Shown: positions 51,449 to 61,142, numbered from the stretch's first letter. The stretch is 64,000 bases of DNA from Pseudomonas migulae NBRC 103157 (GCF_002091715.1 NZ_BDAG01000027.1:1-64000); one strand, 5' to 3'. Notes: a model not told the origin generated them from the letters alone. Translations and numbers: made by a program.

Positions 51449-52701
51449 CTAGGAATCTTAAACAGGCGTTGTTCAGCGCCTTGCTGGTGTGGGCTGTCGC
51501 CTACCCGGTACTCGGTCTGAAGCTGACCATTGTCGGCATCAACCTCGAAGTCCATGGCACCAGCACTGCCACGCTGATCACCATCGCCGTGTGCTCGGTG
51601 CTGATGTTCCTGCGGGTGCTGTTCGACCAGCAGATCAGCTCGGCCTGGAAATCCTCGCCCAACCTGCCGGTGATGCCGGCCAAGGCCAGTAATTTCCTGA
51701 CCCTGCCGACCACCCAGCGCTGGATCATCATCGCGCTGATCGTCGGTGCGCTGGTCTGGCCGTTCTTCGGCTCCCGCGGGGCGGTGGATATCGCCACGCT
51801 GGTGCTGATCTACGTGATGCTCGGCCTGGGCCTGAACATCGTGGTCGGCCTGGCCGGTCTGCTCGACCTCGGTTACGTCGGTTTCTATGCCGTCGGCGCT
51901 TACAGCTACGCGCTGCTGTCGCATTACTACGGCTTGAGCTTCTGGATCTGCCTGCCGATTGCCGGCCTGATGGCGGCCACGTTCGGTTTCCTGCTCGGTT
52001 TCCCGGTCCTGCGTTTGCGCGGCGACTATCTGGCGATCGTGACCCTGGGCTTCGGTGAAATCATCCGTCTGTTCCTGCGTAACCTGACCGACATCACTGG
52101 TGGCCCAAACGGCATCAGCAACATCGAGAAGCCCACGTTCTTCGGCCTGACTTTCGAGCGTAAAGCGGCTGAAGGCCTGCAGACGTTCCATGAGTACTTC
52201 GGCCTGGAATACAACTCGATCAACAAGGTGATCTTTCTTTACCTGGTCGCGTTGTTCCTCGCACTGTTTGCGCTGTTCGTCATCAACCGCTTGCTGCGCA
52301 TGCCCCTGGGCCGCGCCTGGGAAGCGTTGCGTGAAGATGAGATCGCCTGCCGTGCACTGGGTCTGAACCCGACGATCATCAAGCTATCGGCCTTCACCCT
52401 CGGTGCGTGCTTCGCCGGTTTCGCCGGCAGCTTCTTCGCCGCGCGTCAGGGCCTGGTGACACCGGAGTCCTTCACCTTCATCGAGTCGGCGACCATCCTC
52501 GCCATCGTGGTGCTGGGTGGCATGGGCTCGCAACTGGGCGTCGTACTCGCCGCCACAGTGATGATCCTGTTGCCGGAAATGATGCGTGAGTTCAGTGAAT
52601 ACCGCATGTTGATGTTCGGCGCCTTGATGGTGCTGATGATGATCTGGCGTCCTCAAGGTCTGCTGCCCATGCAACGTCCTCACATGGAGCTGCGCAAATG
52701 A
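51445..52701 (+). CDS. braE: branched-chain amino acid ABC transporter permease
   Basis: 418 residues. An N-terminal extension with two or three helices precedes the LivM core (LGLGLNIVVGLAGLLDLGYV). The EAA-like motif is WEALREDEIACRALGLNP, and ILAIVVLGGMGSQLGVVLAA follows. With BraD it forms the membrane channel. It overlaps both neighbours by four bases. Confidence 0.94.
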   Translation: MTRNLKQALFSALLVWAVAYPVLGLKLTIVGINLEVHGTSTATLITIAVCSVLMFLRVLFDQQISSAWKSSPNLPVMPAKASNFLTLPTTQRWIIIALIVGALVWPFFGSRGAVDIATLVLIYVMLGLGLNIVVGLAGLLDLGYVGFYAVGAYSYALLSHYYGLSFWICLPIAGLMAATFGFLLGFPVLRLRGDYLAIVTLGFGEIIRLFLRNLTDITGGPNGISNIEKPTFFGLTFERKAAEGLQTFHEYFGLEYNSINKVIFLYLVALFLALFALFVINRLLRMPLGRAWEALREDEIACRALGLNPTIIKLSAFTLGACFAGFAGSFFAARQGLVTPESFTFIESATILAIVVLGGMGSQLGVVLAATVMILLPEMMREFSEYRMLMFGALMVLMMIWRPQGLLPMQRPHMELRK

Positions 52702-53465
52702 GCCGCGAGATTCTTAAAGTAGACAATCTGAGCATGCGCTTCGGCGGCTTGCTGGCGGTCAACGGCGTAGCCTTGAGCGTGAAAGAGAAACAGGTCGTGG
52801 CACTGATCGGCCCCAACGGCGCCGGCAAGACCACCGTGTTCAACTGCCTGACCGGTTTCTACAAACCGAGCGGTGGCAGCATCCTGCTGGACGGCGAGCC
52901 GATCGAAGGCCTGCCCGGCCACAAGATCGCCCTCAAAGGCGTGGTGCGAACCTTCCAGAACGTGCGCCTGTTCAAGGACATGACCGCGGTCGAGAACCTC
53001 TTGATCGCCCAGCACCGTCACCTGAACACCAACTTCCTGGCGGGCCTGTTCAAGACCCCGGGCTTCCGCAAAAGCGAACGCGAAGCCATGGAGTTCGCCG
53101 AGTACTGGCTGGACAAGGTCAACCTCAAGGCATTCGCCAACCGTCCGGCCGGCACCCTGGCCTACGGTCAGCAACGTCGCCTGGAAATCGCTCGTTGCAT
53201 GATGACCCGCCCGCGGATCCTCATGCTCGACGAACCGGCTGCCGGCCTGAACCCGAAGGAAACCGAGGACCTCAAGGCGCTGATCAGCATGTTGCGTGAA
53301 GAGCACAACGTCACCGTGCTGCTGATCGAACACGACATGAAACTGGTCATGAGCATTTCCGACCACATCGTCGTGATCAACCAGGGCACGCCTCTGGCCG
53401 ACGGTACGCCGGAACAGATCCGCGACAATCCTGAAGTGATCAAAGCCTACCTGGGGGAAGCGTAA
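52698..53465 (+). CDS. braF: branched-chain amino acid ABC transporter ATPase
   Basis: 255 residues. Walker A is GPNGAGKTT, the ABC signature region is LAYGQQRRLEIAR, Walker B is ILMLDEPAAGLNP and the switch histidine is in LLIEHDMKLVM. LivG-type. The stop is directly followed by braG. Confidence 0.95.
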   Translation: MSREILKVDNLSMRFGGLLAVNGVALSVKEKQVVALIGPNGAGKTTVFNCLTGFYKPSGGSILLDGEPIEGLPGHKIALKGVVRTFQNVRLFKDMTAVENLLIAQHRHLNTNFLAGLFKTPGFRKSEREAMEFAEYWLDKVNLKAFANRPAGTLAYGQQRRLEIARCMMTRPRILMLDEPAAGLNPKETEDLKALISMLREEHNVTVLLIEHDMKLVMSISDHIVVINQGTPLADGTPEQIRDNPEVIKAYLGEA

Positions 53466-54167
53466 ATGCTGCAATTCGAAAACGTTTCCACCTTCTACGG
53501 CAAGATCCAGGCGCTGCACAGCGTCAACGTCGAAGTCCGTCAGGGCGAGATCGTGACACTGATTGGTGCCAACGGCGCCGGCAAGTCGACCCTGCTGATG
53601 ACCCTCTGCGGTTCGCCGCAAGCCCACAGCGGCAGCATCCGCTACATGGGCGAAGAGCTCGTCGGTCAGAGCTCGTCGCAGATCATGCGCAAGAGCATCG
53701 CTGTCGTGCCGGAAGGTCGTCGGGTGTTTGCTCGCCTGACCGTGGAAGAAAACCTCTCCATGGGTGGTTTCTTCACCGAAAAGGGCGATTACCAGGAACA
53801 GATGGACAAGGTGTTGGGACTTTTCCCACGCTTGAAAGAACGCTTCAACCAGCGCGGCGGCACCATGTCCGGCGGCGAACAGCAAATGCTCGCCATCGGC
53901 CGTGCGCTGATGAGCAAGCCCAAGCTGTTGCTGCTTGACGAGCCATCGTTGGGCCTGGCACCGATCATCATCCAGCAGATCTTCGACATCATCGAGCAAC
54001 TGCGCAAGGACGGTGTGACGGTGTTTCTGGTAGAGCAGAACGCCAACCAGGCGCTGAAAATCGCTGACCGTGCGTATGTGCTGGAAAACGGCCGGGTGGT
54101 GATGCAAGGCACTGGCGAAGCGCTGCTGACCGACCCGAAAGTGCGCGAAGCGTACCTCGGTGGTTGA
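53466..54167 (+). CDS. braG: branched-chain amino acid ABC transporter ATPase
   Basis: 233 residues. Walker A is GANGAGKST, the signature is MSGGEQQMLAIGRAL, Walker B is LLLLDEPSLGLAP, and the switch region is VFLVEQNANQAL, where LivF-type proteins have glutamine. It pairs with BraF. It ends the operon at a strong terminator. Confidence 0.95.
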   Translation: MLQFENVSTFYGKIQALHSVNVEVRQGEIVTLIGANGAGKSTLLMTLCGSPQAHSGSIRYMGEELVGQSSSQIMRKSIAVVPEGRRVFARLTVEENLSMGGFFTEKGDYQEQMDKVLGLFPRLKERFNQRGGTMSGGEQQMLAIGRALMSKPKLLLLDEPSLGLAPIIIQQIFDIIEQLRKDGVTVFLVEQNANQALKIADRAYVLENGRVVMQGTGEALLTDPKVREAYLGG

Positions 54168-54182
54168 GCCCTCGCGGTAAAC

Positions 54183-54212
54183 AAAAAAACGGCCTTCGGG
54201 CCGTTTTTTTTT
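54183..54212 (+). terminator. terminator after braG
   Basis: AAAAAAACGGCC, TTCG loop, GGCCGTTTTTTT: a 12-base stem with the stable TTCG tetraloop and T-run. It is symmetrical and could work in both directions. Confidence 0.95.
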
Positions 54213-54247
54213 GTGCCTGCCCCAATCCCCCAGACAACGAAAATCCC

Positions 54248-54338
54248 CTGTAGAAGCCGGCTTGCTGGCGATAGCGGTGGATCAGTCAACATCGTATTCG
54301 AATGTTGTACCGCTATCGCCAGCAAGCCGGCTCCTACA
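54248..54338. repeat. REP inverted pair (family A)
   Basis: CTGTAGAAGCCGGCTTGCTG (one base off the usual arm) and AGCAAGCCGGCTCCTACAA around a spacer, between the bra operon and the convergent LysR gene. Confidence 0.9.
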
Positions 54339-54354
54339 AAGACTGTGTGATGGC

Positions 54355-55263
54355 TTACAACCGGTCCAGCGCCTCCCCACTGCGCTTGAACCAGCCAATC
54401 AAATAATCCGCCAGCACCTGCGTGCGCTTGGGCAACCCACCTTGATACGGATGCACCAGGTACATCGGCATGCGACGCGTCTGATAATCGCGCAGGAGCC
54501 AGCGCAAACGCCCGTCAGCCAATTCCGTTTGCAGCAGGTAGGACGGCAACCGCGCAATACCCGCGCCACCCAATGCGGCTTTTTTCAACAGGCTGTAATA
54601 GTTGCTGGCGAACGGTCCCGACACACGCACCCGCAATAACTCGTGTTGCTGGTGATAAAGCCATTCTTCACGGCCGCTGTAGTGGCTGTTGAGTAAACAC
54701 TGATGTTCGGCGAGTGCCTGTGGTGTCAGCGGCTCGCCGTGCTGCTCAAGGTAAGCCGGGCTGGCGCAGGTCAGCTCATGCCAGGCCAACAGGGGTCGTG
54801 CGACCAGGCGCTCGTCGTTGCCCACTTCGGAACGCACTGCCAGATCAAAACCGTCGCGAGACAAATCACGATAGTTGTTGTCGAGGTCGAGTTCGATCTG
54901 CACTTCGGGGTACTGCTGGGAAAACTCCAGCAACAAGCCATCGAAGAAAGTTTCCCCCAACGAGACCGGAACCGTCATACGCACCGGCCCGGCCATGTCG
55001 TCCTTCAACCGTGCCAATGCCTGACGCGCCCTTTCCACTTGTACAACTAACGCCTGGGCTTGCGGCAACAGCGCCGCCCCCGCCGCCGTCAGGCTCAAGC
55101 GGCGCGTGGTGCGTTGCAACAACACCACGGAAAACCGCGTCTCGAGCAGGCTGATGCGCTTGGACAACTGCCCTTTGCTGCAACCCAATTGCTGCGCTGC
55201 CAAAGTGAAACTGCCCGCTTCGATCAATACCGCAAACGCCGCCAGATCATCCATCTCGCTCAT
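54355..55263 (-). CDS. LysR family transcriptional regulator
   Basis: 302 residues from MSEMDDLAAFAVLIEAG; twenty-one codons upstream are dropped because they lack a ribosome site. The helix-turn-helix reads SFTLAAQQLGCSKGQLSKRI, and the effector domain starts VRMTVPVSLGETFFDGLL as in the CrgA/PecT group. It is divergent from the short-chain dehydrogenase gene, with 105 bases between starts, and probably regulates it. Confidence 0.88.
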   Translation of the reverse strand: MSEMDDLAAFAVLIEAGSFTLAAQQLGCSKGQLSKRISLLETRFSVVLLQRTTRRLSLTAAGAALLPQAQALVVQVERARQALARLKDDMAGPVRMTVPVSLGETFFDGLLLEFSQQYPEVQIELDLDNNYRDLSRDGFDLAVRSEVGNDERLVARPLLAWHELTCASPAYLEQHGEPLTPQALAEHQCLLNSHYSGREEWLYHQQHELLRVRVSGPFASNYYSLLKKAALGGAGIARLPSYLLQTELADGRLRWLLRDYQTRRMPMYLVHPYQGGLPKRTQVLADYLIGWFKRSGEALDRL

Positions 55264-55368
55264 GGACTGTTTCCATTTGAAAACCAAAGGTTGCCTATTA
55301 GCGCGCTTATCTACAGAAAAAACCACTCTAGACTGAAGCCACTTTCAACACACACGAGGTTCAACAGC

Positions 55369-55968
55369 ATGAAAGTTCTTTTGATAGGCGCAGGCGGCAC
55401 CATCGGTTCGGCGATCGACAAGGAATTGTCCGAGCGTCACGAGATCATTCGCATCGGCCGCAACAGCGGCGATTTCCATGTGGATATCAGCGACAGCGCC
55501 TCGATCCGCAAGCTGTTCGAACAGACCGGCAAGTTCGATGCGCTGGTCTGCGCCGCGGGCAACGTGACCTTCGCACCGCTCAATGAAATGACCGAAGACA
55601 GTTTCGCTCTGGGCTTGAAAGACAAGCTGATGGGCCAGGTCAATCTGCTGCTGATCGGCCGCGAATTTGCCAACGACGGTGCATCGTTCACCTTCACCAC
55701 TGGCGTACTCAGCCACGACCCGATCCGCAGCGGCGCCTCGGCAGCACTGGTCAACGGTGCCATCGACAGCTTCGTGCGTGCCGCGGCGATCGAACTGCCA
55801 CGCGGCCTGCGGGTGAACTCGGTGAGCCCGAATGTCCTGCTTGAAGCCATGGGCAAATACGCGCCGTACTTCCGCGGTTACAAACCGGTTCCGGCCGCCG
55901 ATGTGGCATTGGCCTACGCCAAAAGCGTGGAAGGCCTGCAAACAGGTCAGACCTTTCACGTCGGCTGA
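55369..55968 (+). CDS. short-chain dehydrogenase/reductase-like protein
   Basis: 199 residues. The nucleotide-binding start MKVLLIGAGGTIGSAI and the CAAGNVTF segment are those of the SDR fold. The usual catalytic Tyr-x-x-x-Lys is not visible where expected: the helix reads SGASAALVNGAIDSFVRAAA. The protein may be an atypical SDR with a different active site or a non-catalytic NAD(P)-binding protein. It is divergent from a LysR gene that probably controls it. Confidence 0.83.
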   Translation: MKVLLIGAGGTIGSAIDKELSERHEIIRIGRNSGDFHVDISDSASIRKLFEQTGKFDALVCAAGNVTFAPLNEMTEDSFALGLKDKLMGQVNLLLIGREFANDGASFTFTTGVLSHDPIRSGASAALVNGAIDSFVRAAAIELPRGLRVNSVSPNVLLEAMGKYAPYFRGYKPVPAADVALAYAKSVEGLQTGQTFHVG

Positions 55969-55980
55969 ACAACACTATTT

Positions 55981-56065
55981 GTAGGAGCCGGCTTGCTCGC
56001 GATCCATTCACCGCGATGCACCTGAAGACCGCGGTGAGGCGATCGCCAGCAAGCCGGCTCCTACA
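55981..56065. repeat. REP inverted pair (family A)
   Basis: GTAGGAGCCGGCTTGCTCGC and GCCAGCAAGCCGGCTCCTAC around a spacer, after the short-chain dehydrogenase gene. Confidence 0.9.
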
Positions 56066-56135
56066 AGGTTGATCGCGGGGTTGTGATGAACGGTCAGGCT
56101 GAGTAACGTGGCGGCACTTGTCTGGAGAGCCAAAG

Positions 56136-56789
56136 ATGCGTGTTGCCCGTTCCTTAGTCCTTGTTGCCCTGCTTCCACTGTTCGCCGCCTGTCAGTTGCT
56201 GGATGGCCCGCGTGAAAGTGCTTCCCACGTGGGCCAGACCCGAATGCAGGGCCAGCTGACGGCGGCCGACGGCAAGCTGTTGTTCCAGCCGTGCAATGAG
56301 CAGCGCAGTTTCGTGGTCAACGACACCGGCGGCACCAGCGTCCTGCAGGAGGCCGCGACCCTCGCCGATGCCCAGGGCAAGCTGTTCGCCGACGTGCGTG
56401 GGCGGATCGTCGACAGCCGCCTCGACCTGGAACAGCTGTACCGCGTCGAACGCTCGGGCACCGCCTGCGGCGATCCGAATTTCAAACTGCTGATCCTGCG
56501 TGCCGCCGGTCACGGCCCGGAGTGGAACGTGAAAGTCAGCGGCAAAGGCATGGTCATCGACCGTGCGGGTCAACCCCCATTGGCCGTGCCTTATGTTGAA
56601 GAACAACTGGGTGATGGCCGCTTCAACCTCAGCACCGAAGCCAACAACCAGCACATCGAACTGTGGGTCGCACCGCAGCGTTGCGTCGACAGCAGCACCG
56701 GCAGTGTTCAGCACATGAGCGCCGAATTGCGCATCGATGGCCAGGTTCAACGTGGCTGCGGGTATTTCGGCGGATCGCGCGACGACTGA
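56136..56789 (+). CDS. outer-membrane-type lipoprotein of unknown function (COG3650-like)
   Basis: 217 residues from MRVARSLVLVALLPLFAAC; GGAGAG precedes this ATG and six codons upstream are dropped. The lipobox LFAAC predicts acylation at Cys19. The rest is beta-rich, with pairs of cysteines that could form disulphides (PCNEQRSF, TACGDPNF, QRCVDSS, RGCGYFGG). It looks like the COG3650 lipoproteins. No function is known. Confidence 0.8.
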   Translation: MRVARSLVLVALLPLFAACQLLDGPRESASHVGQTRMQGQLTAADGKLLFQPCNEQRSFVVNDTGGTSVLQEAATLADAQGKLFADVRGRIVDSRLDLEQLYRVERSGTACGDPNFKLLILRAAGHGPEWNVKVSGKGMVIDRAGQPPLAVPYVEEQLGDGRFNLSTEANNQHIELWVAPQRCVDSSTGSVQHMSAELRIDGQVQRGCGYFGGSRDD

Positions 56790-56884
56790 TCGTTTAAGCC
56801 TCACGGGATTCGTTCTTTGAGGCTTATAATCGCGGGCTTCAAACGCCTTGGCGCAGTTGTGCGCCCCGCGAACCGGATCCTGTC

Positions 56885-58498
56885 ATGTTACGAATCACCG
56901 AACTCAAGCTGCCGATCGACCATCCCGAAGAAGACCTGCGCCCTGCCATCGTGCAGCGCCTGGGCATCGCCAGTGATGACCTGCTCGATTTCACCTTGTT
57001 CAAGCGCAGCTACGATGCGCGCAAAAAGTCCTCCGAACTGTGCTTCATCTACACCATCGACCTCACGGCGAAGGACGAGGCCGCACTGCTGCACAAGTTC
57101 GCCGACGACCGCAACGTCAACGTAGCGCCGGATGTCAGCTACAAAGTGGTCGGCCAGGCGCCGGCCGATCTGCAGCAACGCCCGGTCGTGGTCGGTTTCG
57201 GCCCGTGCGGGATTTTCGCCGGGCTGCTGCTGGCGCAGATGGGCTTCAAGCCGATCATCCTCGAACGCGGCACCGAAGTGCGCCAGCGCACCAAGGACAC
57301 CTGGGGCCTGTGGCGTAAAAGCGTGCTCAACCCCGAGTCCAACGTGCAATTTGGTGAAGGCGGCGCGGGGACGTTCTCCGACGGCAAGCTCTACAGCCAG
57401 ATCAAAGACCCGAAATTCATCGGTCGCAAAGTCCTGCATGAATTCGTCAAAGCCGGTGCGCCGGAAGAAATCCTCTACGTCAGCAAACCGCACATCGGTA
57501 CGTTCCGTCTCACCGGCGTTGTGGAAAACATGCGTGAACAGATTCGCGCCCTGGGCGGCGAAGTACGCTTCCAGCAGCGCGTCACCGACGTATTGATCGA
57601 GGACGGCCAACTGGTCGGCGTCGAACTCAACGGCGGCGAGCAGATCCATTCGAAACACGTGATTCTGGCCCTCGGCCACAGCGCCCGGGACACCTTCCGC
57701 ATGCTCCACGGTCGTGGCGTGTTCATGGAAGCCAAGCCGTTCTCGGTGGGTTTCCGTATCGAACACCCGCAGTCTCTGATCGACCGCGCGCGCCTGGGCA
57801 AATACGCCGGCCACCCGAAACTGGGTGCCGCCGACTACAAACTGGTGCACCACGCCAAGAACGGCCGGTCGGTCTACAGCTTCTGCATGTGCCCGGGCGG
57901 CACCGTGGTAGCGGCGACGTCCGAGCCGAATCGCGTCGTGACCAACGGCATGAGCCAGTACTCGCGTAACGAGCGCAACGCCAACTCCGGGATCGTCGTC
58001 GGCATCACTCCGGAAATCGATTATCCGGGCGGCCCGCTGGCCGGTATCGAGTTGCAGGAACGCCTGGAATCCCACGCCTTTGTGCTGGGCGGCAGCAACT
58101 ATGAAGCGCCGGCGCAACTGGTTGGCGATTTCATCGCAGGCAAACCGTCCACTGAGCTGGGCAGCGTTGAACCGTCCTACAAGCCAGGTGTTGCGCTGGG
58201 TGATCTGGCGCTGGCCTTGCCGGCATTCGCCATCGAAGCCATTCGCGAAGCCTTGCCGGCGTTCGAGAAGCAGATTCGTGGCTACTCGCTGCATGACGCG
58301 GTGTTGACCGGGATCGAAACGCGTACATCCTCGCCGCTGCGGATTACCCGTAACGAATCGATGCAGAGTTTGAACGTGAAAGGCTTGTTCCCGGCGGGTG
58401 AAGGCGCCGGTTATGCGGGCGGGATTCTGTCGGCGGGTGTGGACGGGATTCGCATCGCCGAAGCCGTTGCTCGCGACATCCTCGGCCTGCAAGCCTGA
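56885..58498 (+). CDS. FAD-dependent dehydrogenase of the COG2509 type
   Basis: 537 residues. An N-terminal part of about 90 residues (LPIDHPEEDLRPAIVQRLG) precedes the FAD-binding VVVGFGPCGIFAGLLLAQMG. FGEGGAGTFSDGKLYSQIKD and the final GLFPAGEGAGYAGGILSAG with GIRIAEAVA mark the two-dinucleotide-binding-domain flavoprotein family. The substrate is unknown. A TATAAT at 56825-56830, just before the gene, may be its promoter. Confidence 0.88.
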   Translation: MLRITELKLPIDHPEEDLRPAIVQRLGIASDDLLDFTLFKRSYDARKKSSELCFIYTIDLTAKDEAALLHKFADDRNVNVAPDVSYKVVGQAPADLQQRPVVVGFGPCGIFAGLLLAQMGFKPIILERGTEVRQRTKDTWGLWRKSVLNPESNVQFGEGGAGTFSDGKLYSQIKDPKFIGRKVLHEFVKAGAPEEILYVSKPHIGTFRLTGVVENMREQIRALGGEVRFQQRVTDVLIEDGQLVGVELNGGEQIHSKHVILALGHSARDTFRMLHGRGVFMEAKPFSVGFRIEHPQSLIDRARLGKYAGHPKLGAADYKLVHHAKNGRSVYSFCMCPGGTVVAATSEPNRVVTNGMSQYSRNERNANSGIVVGITPEIDYPGGPLAGIELQERLESHAFVLGGSNYEAPAQLVGDFIAGKPSTELGSVEPSYKPGVALGDLALALPAFAIEAIREALPAFEKQIRGYSLHDAVLTGIETRTSSPLRITRNESMQSLNVKGLFPAGEGAGYAGGILSAGVDGIRIAEAVARDILGLQA

Positions 58499-58515
58499 CC
58501 CGAAACCTACATACC

Positions 58516-58605
58516 CTGCAGGAGCCGGCTTGCTGGCGATGAACGATAACGCGATCTGTCTGGCACACCGCGTTTCCGTTCATCGCCAGCAAGCCGGCTC
58601 CTACA
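58516..58605. repeat. REP inverted pair (family A)
   Basis: CTGCAGGAGCCGGCTTGCTG and AGCAAGCCGGCTCCTACAAG around a spacer in the gap between convergent genes. Confidence 0.9.
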
Positions 58606-58621
58606 AGGTTCGTGTTGGCCG

Positions 58622-59716
58622 TCAGATGTTGGCGCGCAGCACGGTCGCCGGCAACGGCTCCCCACGCTCGACACTCGCCGCCACGACATCCATCAACCCA
58701 CTCAACTGATACCCCTGCGCCTTGAGCCAGGCCTGATCGTAATAACTGGTCTCATAGCGCTCGCCGCCATCGCACAGAATCGCCACGATCGACCCCGTTT
58801 CCCCCGCCGCCACCATCTGATGCGCCGCCATCAAGGCCCCGATCAGGTTGGTCCCGCTCGACCCGCCCACACGCCGCCCCAAGCGTTGCGCCAGATAATG
58901 CATGGCCGCCAGTGACAGATCGTCCGGCACCTTGACCATCGCATCGATCACCTTCGGCAGGAACGATGCCTCGACCCGTGGCCGACCGATGCCTTCGATC
59001 CGCGAACCGTGATCCAGGCGCAGGCTGGCATCGCCGGTCAGGTAGTAATCGAAAAACACCGAACGCTCGGCATCGGCACACAGCACCCGGGTGCAATGCT
59101 GGCGATAACGCACATAACGGCCGAGGGTCGCGGTGGTGCCGCCGGTGCCGGGGCTGGAAATCAGCCAGCTCGGCTCGGGGTGCTGCTCGAAGCGCATCTG
59201 ATGGAAGATCGATTCGGCAATGTTGTTGTTCGCCCGCCAGTCGGTGGCGCGCTCGGCGTAGGTGAACTGATCGATGAAGTGCCCGTCGTGCTCGCGCGCC
59301 AGGCGCTCGGACTCGGCGTAGATCTGCGTCGGATCGTCCACCAGATGGCTCTTGCCGCCATAGAAAGCGATCTGCGCGATTTTCTCTTTTGAGGTGGTGG
59401 CCGGCATCACCGCAATAAACGGCAGGCCTAGCAAACGGGCGAAGTACGCCTCGGAAATCGCCGTCGAACCGCTGGACGCTTCGATCACCGGCGCGCCGGG
59501 TTTGAGCCAGCCGTTACACAATGCGTAGAGGAACAACGAACGCGCCAGACGATGTTTCAGGCTGCCGGTGGGATGGCTCGACTCATCTTTGAAATACAAC
59601 TCGATGCCTGGCAAACCCGGCAGGGGTAGCGGGATGAGGTGGGTGTCGGCGCTGCGCTGGAAGTCGGCTTCGATGATGCGGATGGCTTCGCGGGCCCACT
59701 GTCGATTGTCGCTCAT
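58622..59716 (-). CDS. PLP-dependent cysteine synthase-like protein
   Basis: 364 residues from MSDNRQWAREAIRIIE; eleven upstream codons are dropped. Fold type II: PLP lysine K54 in HPTGSLKHRLA, EASSGSTAIS as the substrate loop, and SSPGTGGTTATLGRYVRY as the phosphate-binding loop. The C-terminus extends beyond CysK/CysM (about 310 residues). It probably acts on O-acetylserine, cysteine or a related amino acid; a lyase role is possible. It has no operon partner. Confidence 0.83.
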   Translation of the reverse strand: MSDNRQWAREAIRIIEADFQRSADTHLIPLPLPGLPGIELYFKDESSHPTGSLKHRLARSLFLYALCNGWLKPGAPVIEASSGSTAISEAYFARLLGLPFIAVMPATTSKEKIAQIAFYGGKSHLVDDPTQIYAESERLAREHDGHFIDQFTYAERATDWRANNNIAESIFHQMRFEQHPEPSWLISSPGTGGTTATLGRYVRYRQHCTRVLCADAERSVFFDYYLTGDASLRLDHGSRIEGIGRPRVEASFLPKVIDAMVKVPDDLSLAAMHYLAQRLGRRVGGSSGTNLIGALMAAHQMVAAGETGSIVAILCDGGERYETSYYDQAWLKAQGYQLSGLMDVVAASVERGEPLPATVLRANI

Positions 59717-59954
59717 GGTGGTTTTCTCGTTGAGTCGGCCTTGTCGCAAGGCTCAGCCCTGAAGCTTAGGAAAAATCCGACATCGCGCACAGATACAGCT
59801 GAGCTTCAATACGTCCGGCAACTGCTAGGCTCAGGTCCGTGCCCACCTTTCGGCTGTAACGGCATATAACAAAAAAGAATATAACTTTTGTTTTAACAAC
59901 CAACGGTACGGGTTAGGGTGTGCCACCTTTTTGATAATTCGATGGAGAGCGACC

Positions 59955-61142
59955 TTGCCTCTGCGTAGCACTTTCACGCGTTTCTTTCAGTTGGAAGCTG
60001 CCAGCGGTCTGTTGTTGATCGCCGCTGCAGCCCTGGCCCTGATCATTAACAACTCATCGTTGTCGTGGCTCTACAACGGTCTGCTGGACACCCCCGTGGT
60101 CGCCCAGATCGGCGCACTTAAAATCGCCAAGCCGCTGCTGCTGTGGATCAACGACGGGCTGATGGCGCTGTTCTTCCTGCTGATCGGCCTGGAAGTGAAG
60201 CGCGAAGTCCTCGATGGTCAGCTGTCGAAACCGTCGCAGATCGTACTGCCGGGCGCCGCTGCGATTGGCGGCATGGTCGTACCGGCGCTGCTCTACTGGT
60301 TCCTGAACCGCGATAACCCGGCGGCCCTGGCGGGCTGGGCCATTCCGATGGCCACCGACATCGCCTTCGCCCTCGGCGTCCTCGCCCTGCTGGGCAAACG
60401 GGTGCCGGTGTCACTGAAGCTGTTCCTGATGACCCTGGCGATCATCGACGACTTGGGCGCCATCATCGTCATCGCAATCTTCTATTCCGGCACCCTGTCG
60501 ACCCTGTCCCTGGCGCTCGCGGCGGCCTGCATCGTGGCGCTGATCGCGATGAACCGGCTTGGCGTGGTCAAGCTTGGACCGTACATGATCATCGGTTTGA
60601 TCCTCTGGGTGTGCGTGCTCAAGAGTGGTGTCCATGCAACGCTGGCCGGCGTAACCCTGGCTTTCTGCATCCCGCTGCGCACGAAAAACGCCGAGCCTTC
60701 GCCGCTGCTGACCCTGGAACATGCCCTGCACCCGTGGGTGGCCTACGGCATCCTGCCGCTGTTCGCCTTCGCCAACGCCGGCCTGTCCCTGAGCGGCGTG
60801 ACCGTCGAAAGCTTCACCCACCACGTGCCAATGGGCATCGCCGTCGGCCTGCTGCTGGGCAAGACCCTCGGCGTGTTCGGCCTGACCTGGCTGGCGGTGA
60901 AAATCGGCATCGCCGCCCTGCCCCAAGGCGCCAATTGGGGCCAGGTGCTGGGCGTGGCGATACTCTGCGGGATCGGCTTCACCATGAGCCTGTTTGTCGG
61001 CTCCCTGGCGTTTGTGCCGGGCGCCAGTGAGTACGCCGGGATGGACCGGATGGGGATTCTGACCGGTTCGATATTGGCGGCGTTGATCGGTTATGCGGTG
61101 ACGGCGGCGGCGAGTCGCAAGAACGCCGCGCTGCAATCCTGA
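59955..61142 (+). CDS. nhaA: Na+/H+ antiporter
   Basis: 395 residues from a TTG, chosen because GGAGAG lies just before it; a TTG eight codons earlier has no ribosome site. NhaA landmarks: TRFFQLEAASGLLLI, LMALFFLLIGLEVKREVL, the ion-binding aspartate pair in LAIIDDLGAIIVIAIFYS, and GIGFTMSLFVGSLAF. It exchanges protons for sodium or lithium at the inner membrane, important at alkaline pH. Length is close to the E. coli protein (388). Confidence 0.94.
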   Translation: MPLRSTFTRFFQLEAASGLLLIAAAALALIINNSSLSWLYNGLLDTPVVAQIGALKIAKPLLLWINDGLMALFFLLIGLEVKREVLDGQLSKPSQIVLPGAAAIGGMVVPALLYWFLNRDNPAALAGWAIPMATDIAFALGVLALLGKRVPVSLKLFLMTLAIIDDLGAIIVIAIFYSGTLSTLSLALAAACIVALIAMNRLGVVKLGPYMIIGLILWVCVLKSGVHATLAGVTLAFCIPLRTKNAEPSPLLTLEHALHPWVAYGILPLFAFANAGLSLSGVTVESFTHHVPMGIAVGLLLGKTLGVFGLTWLAVKIGIAALPQGANWGQVLGVAILCGIGFTMSLFVGSLAFVPGASEYAGMDRMGILTGSILAALIGYAVTAAASRKNAALQS

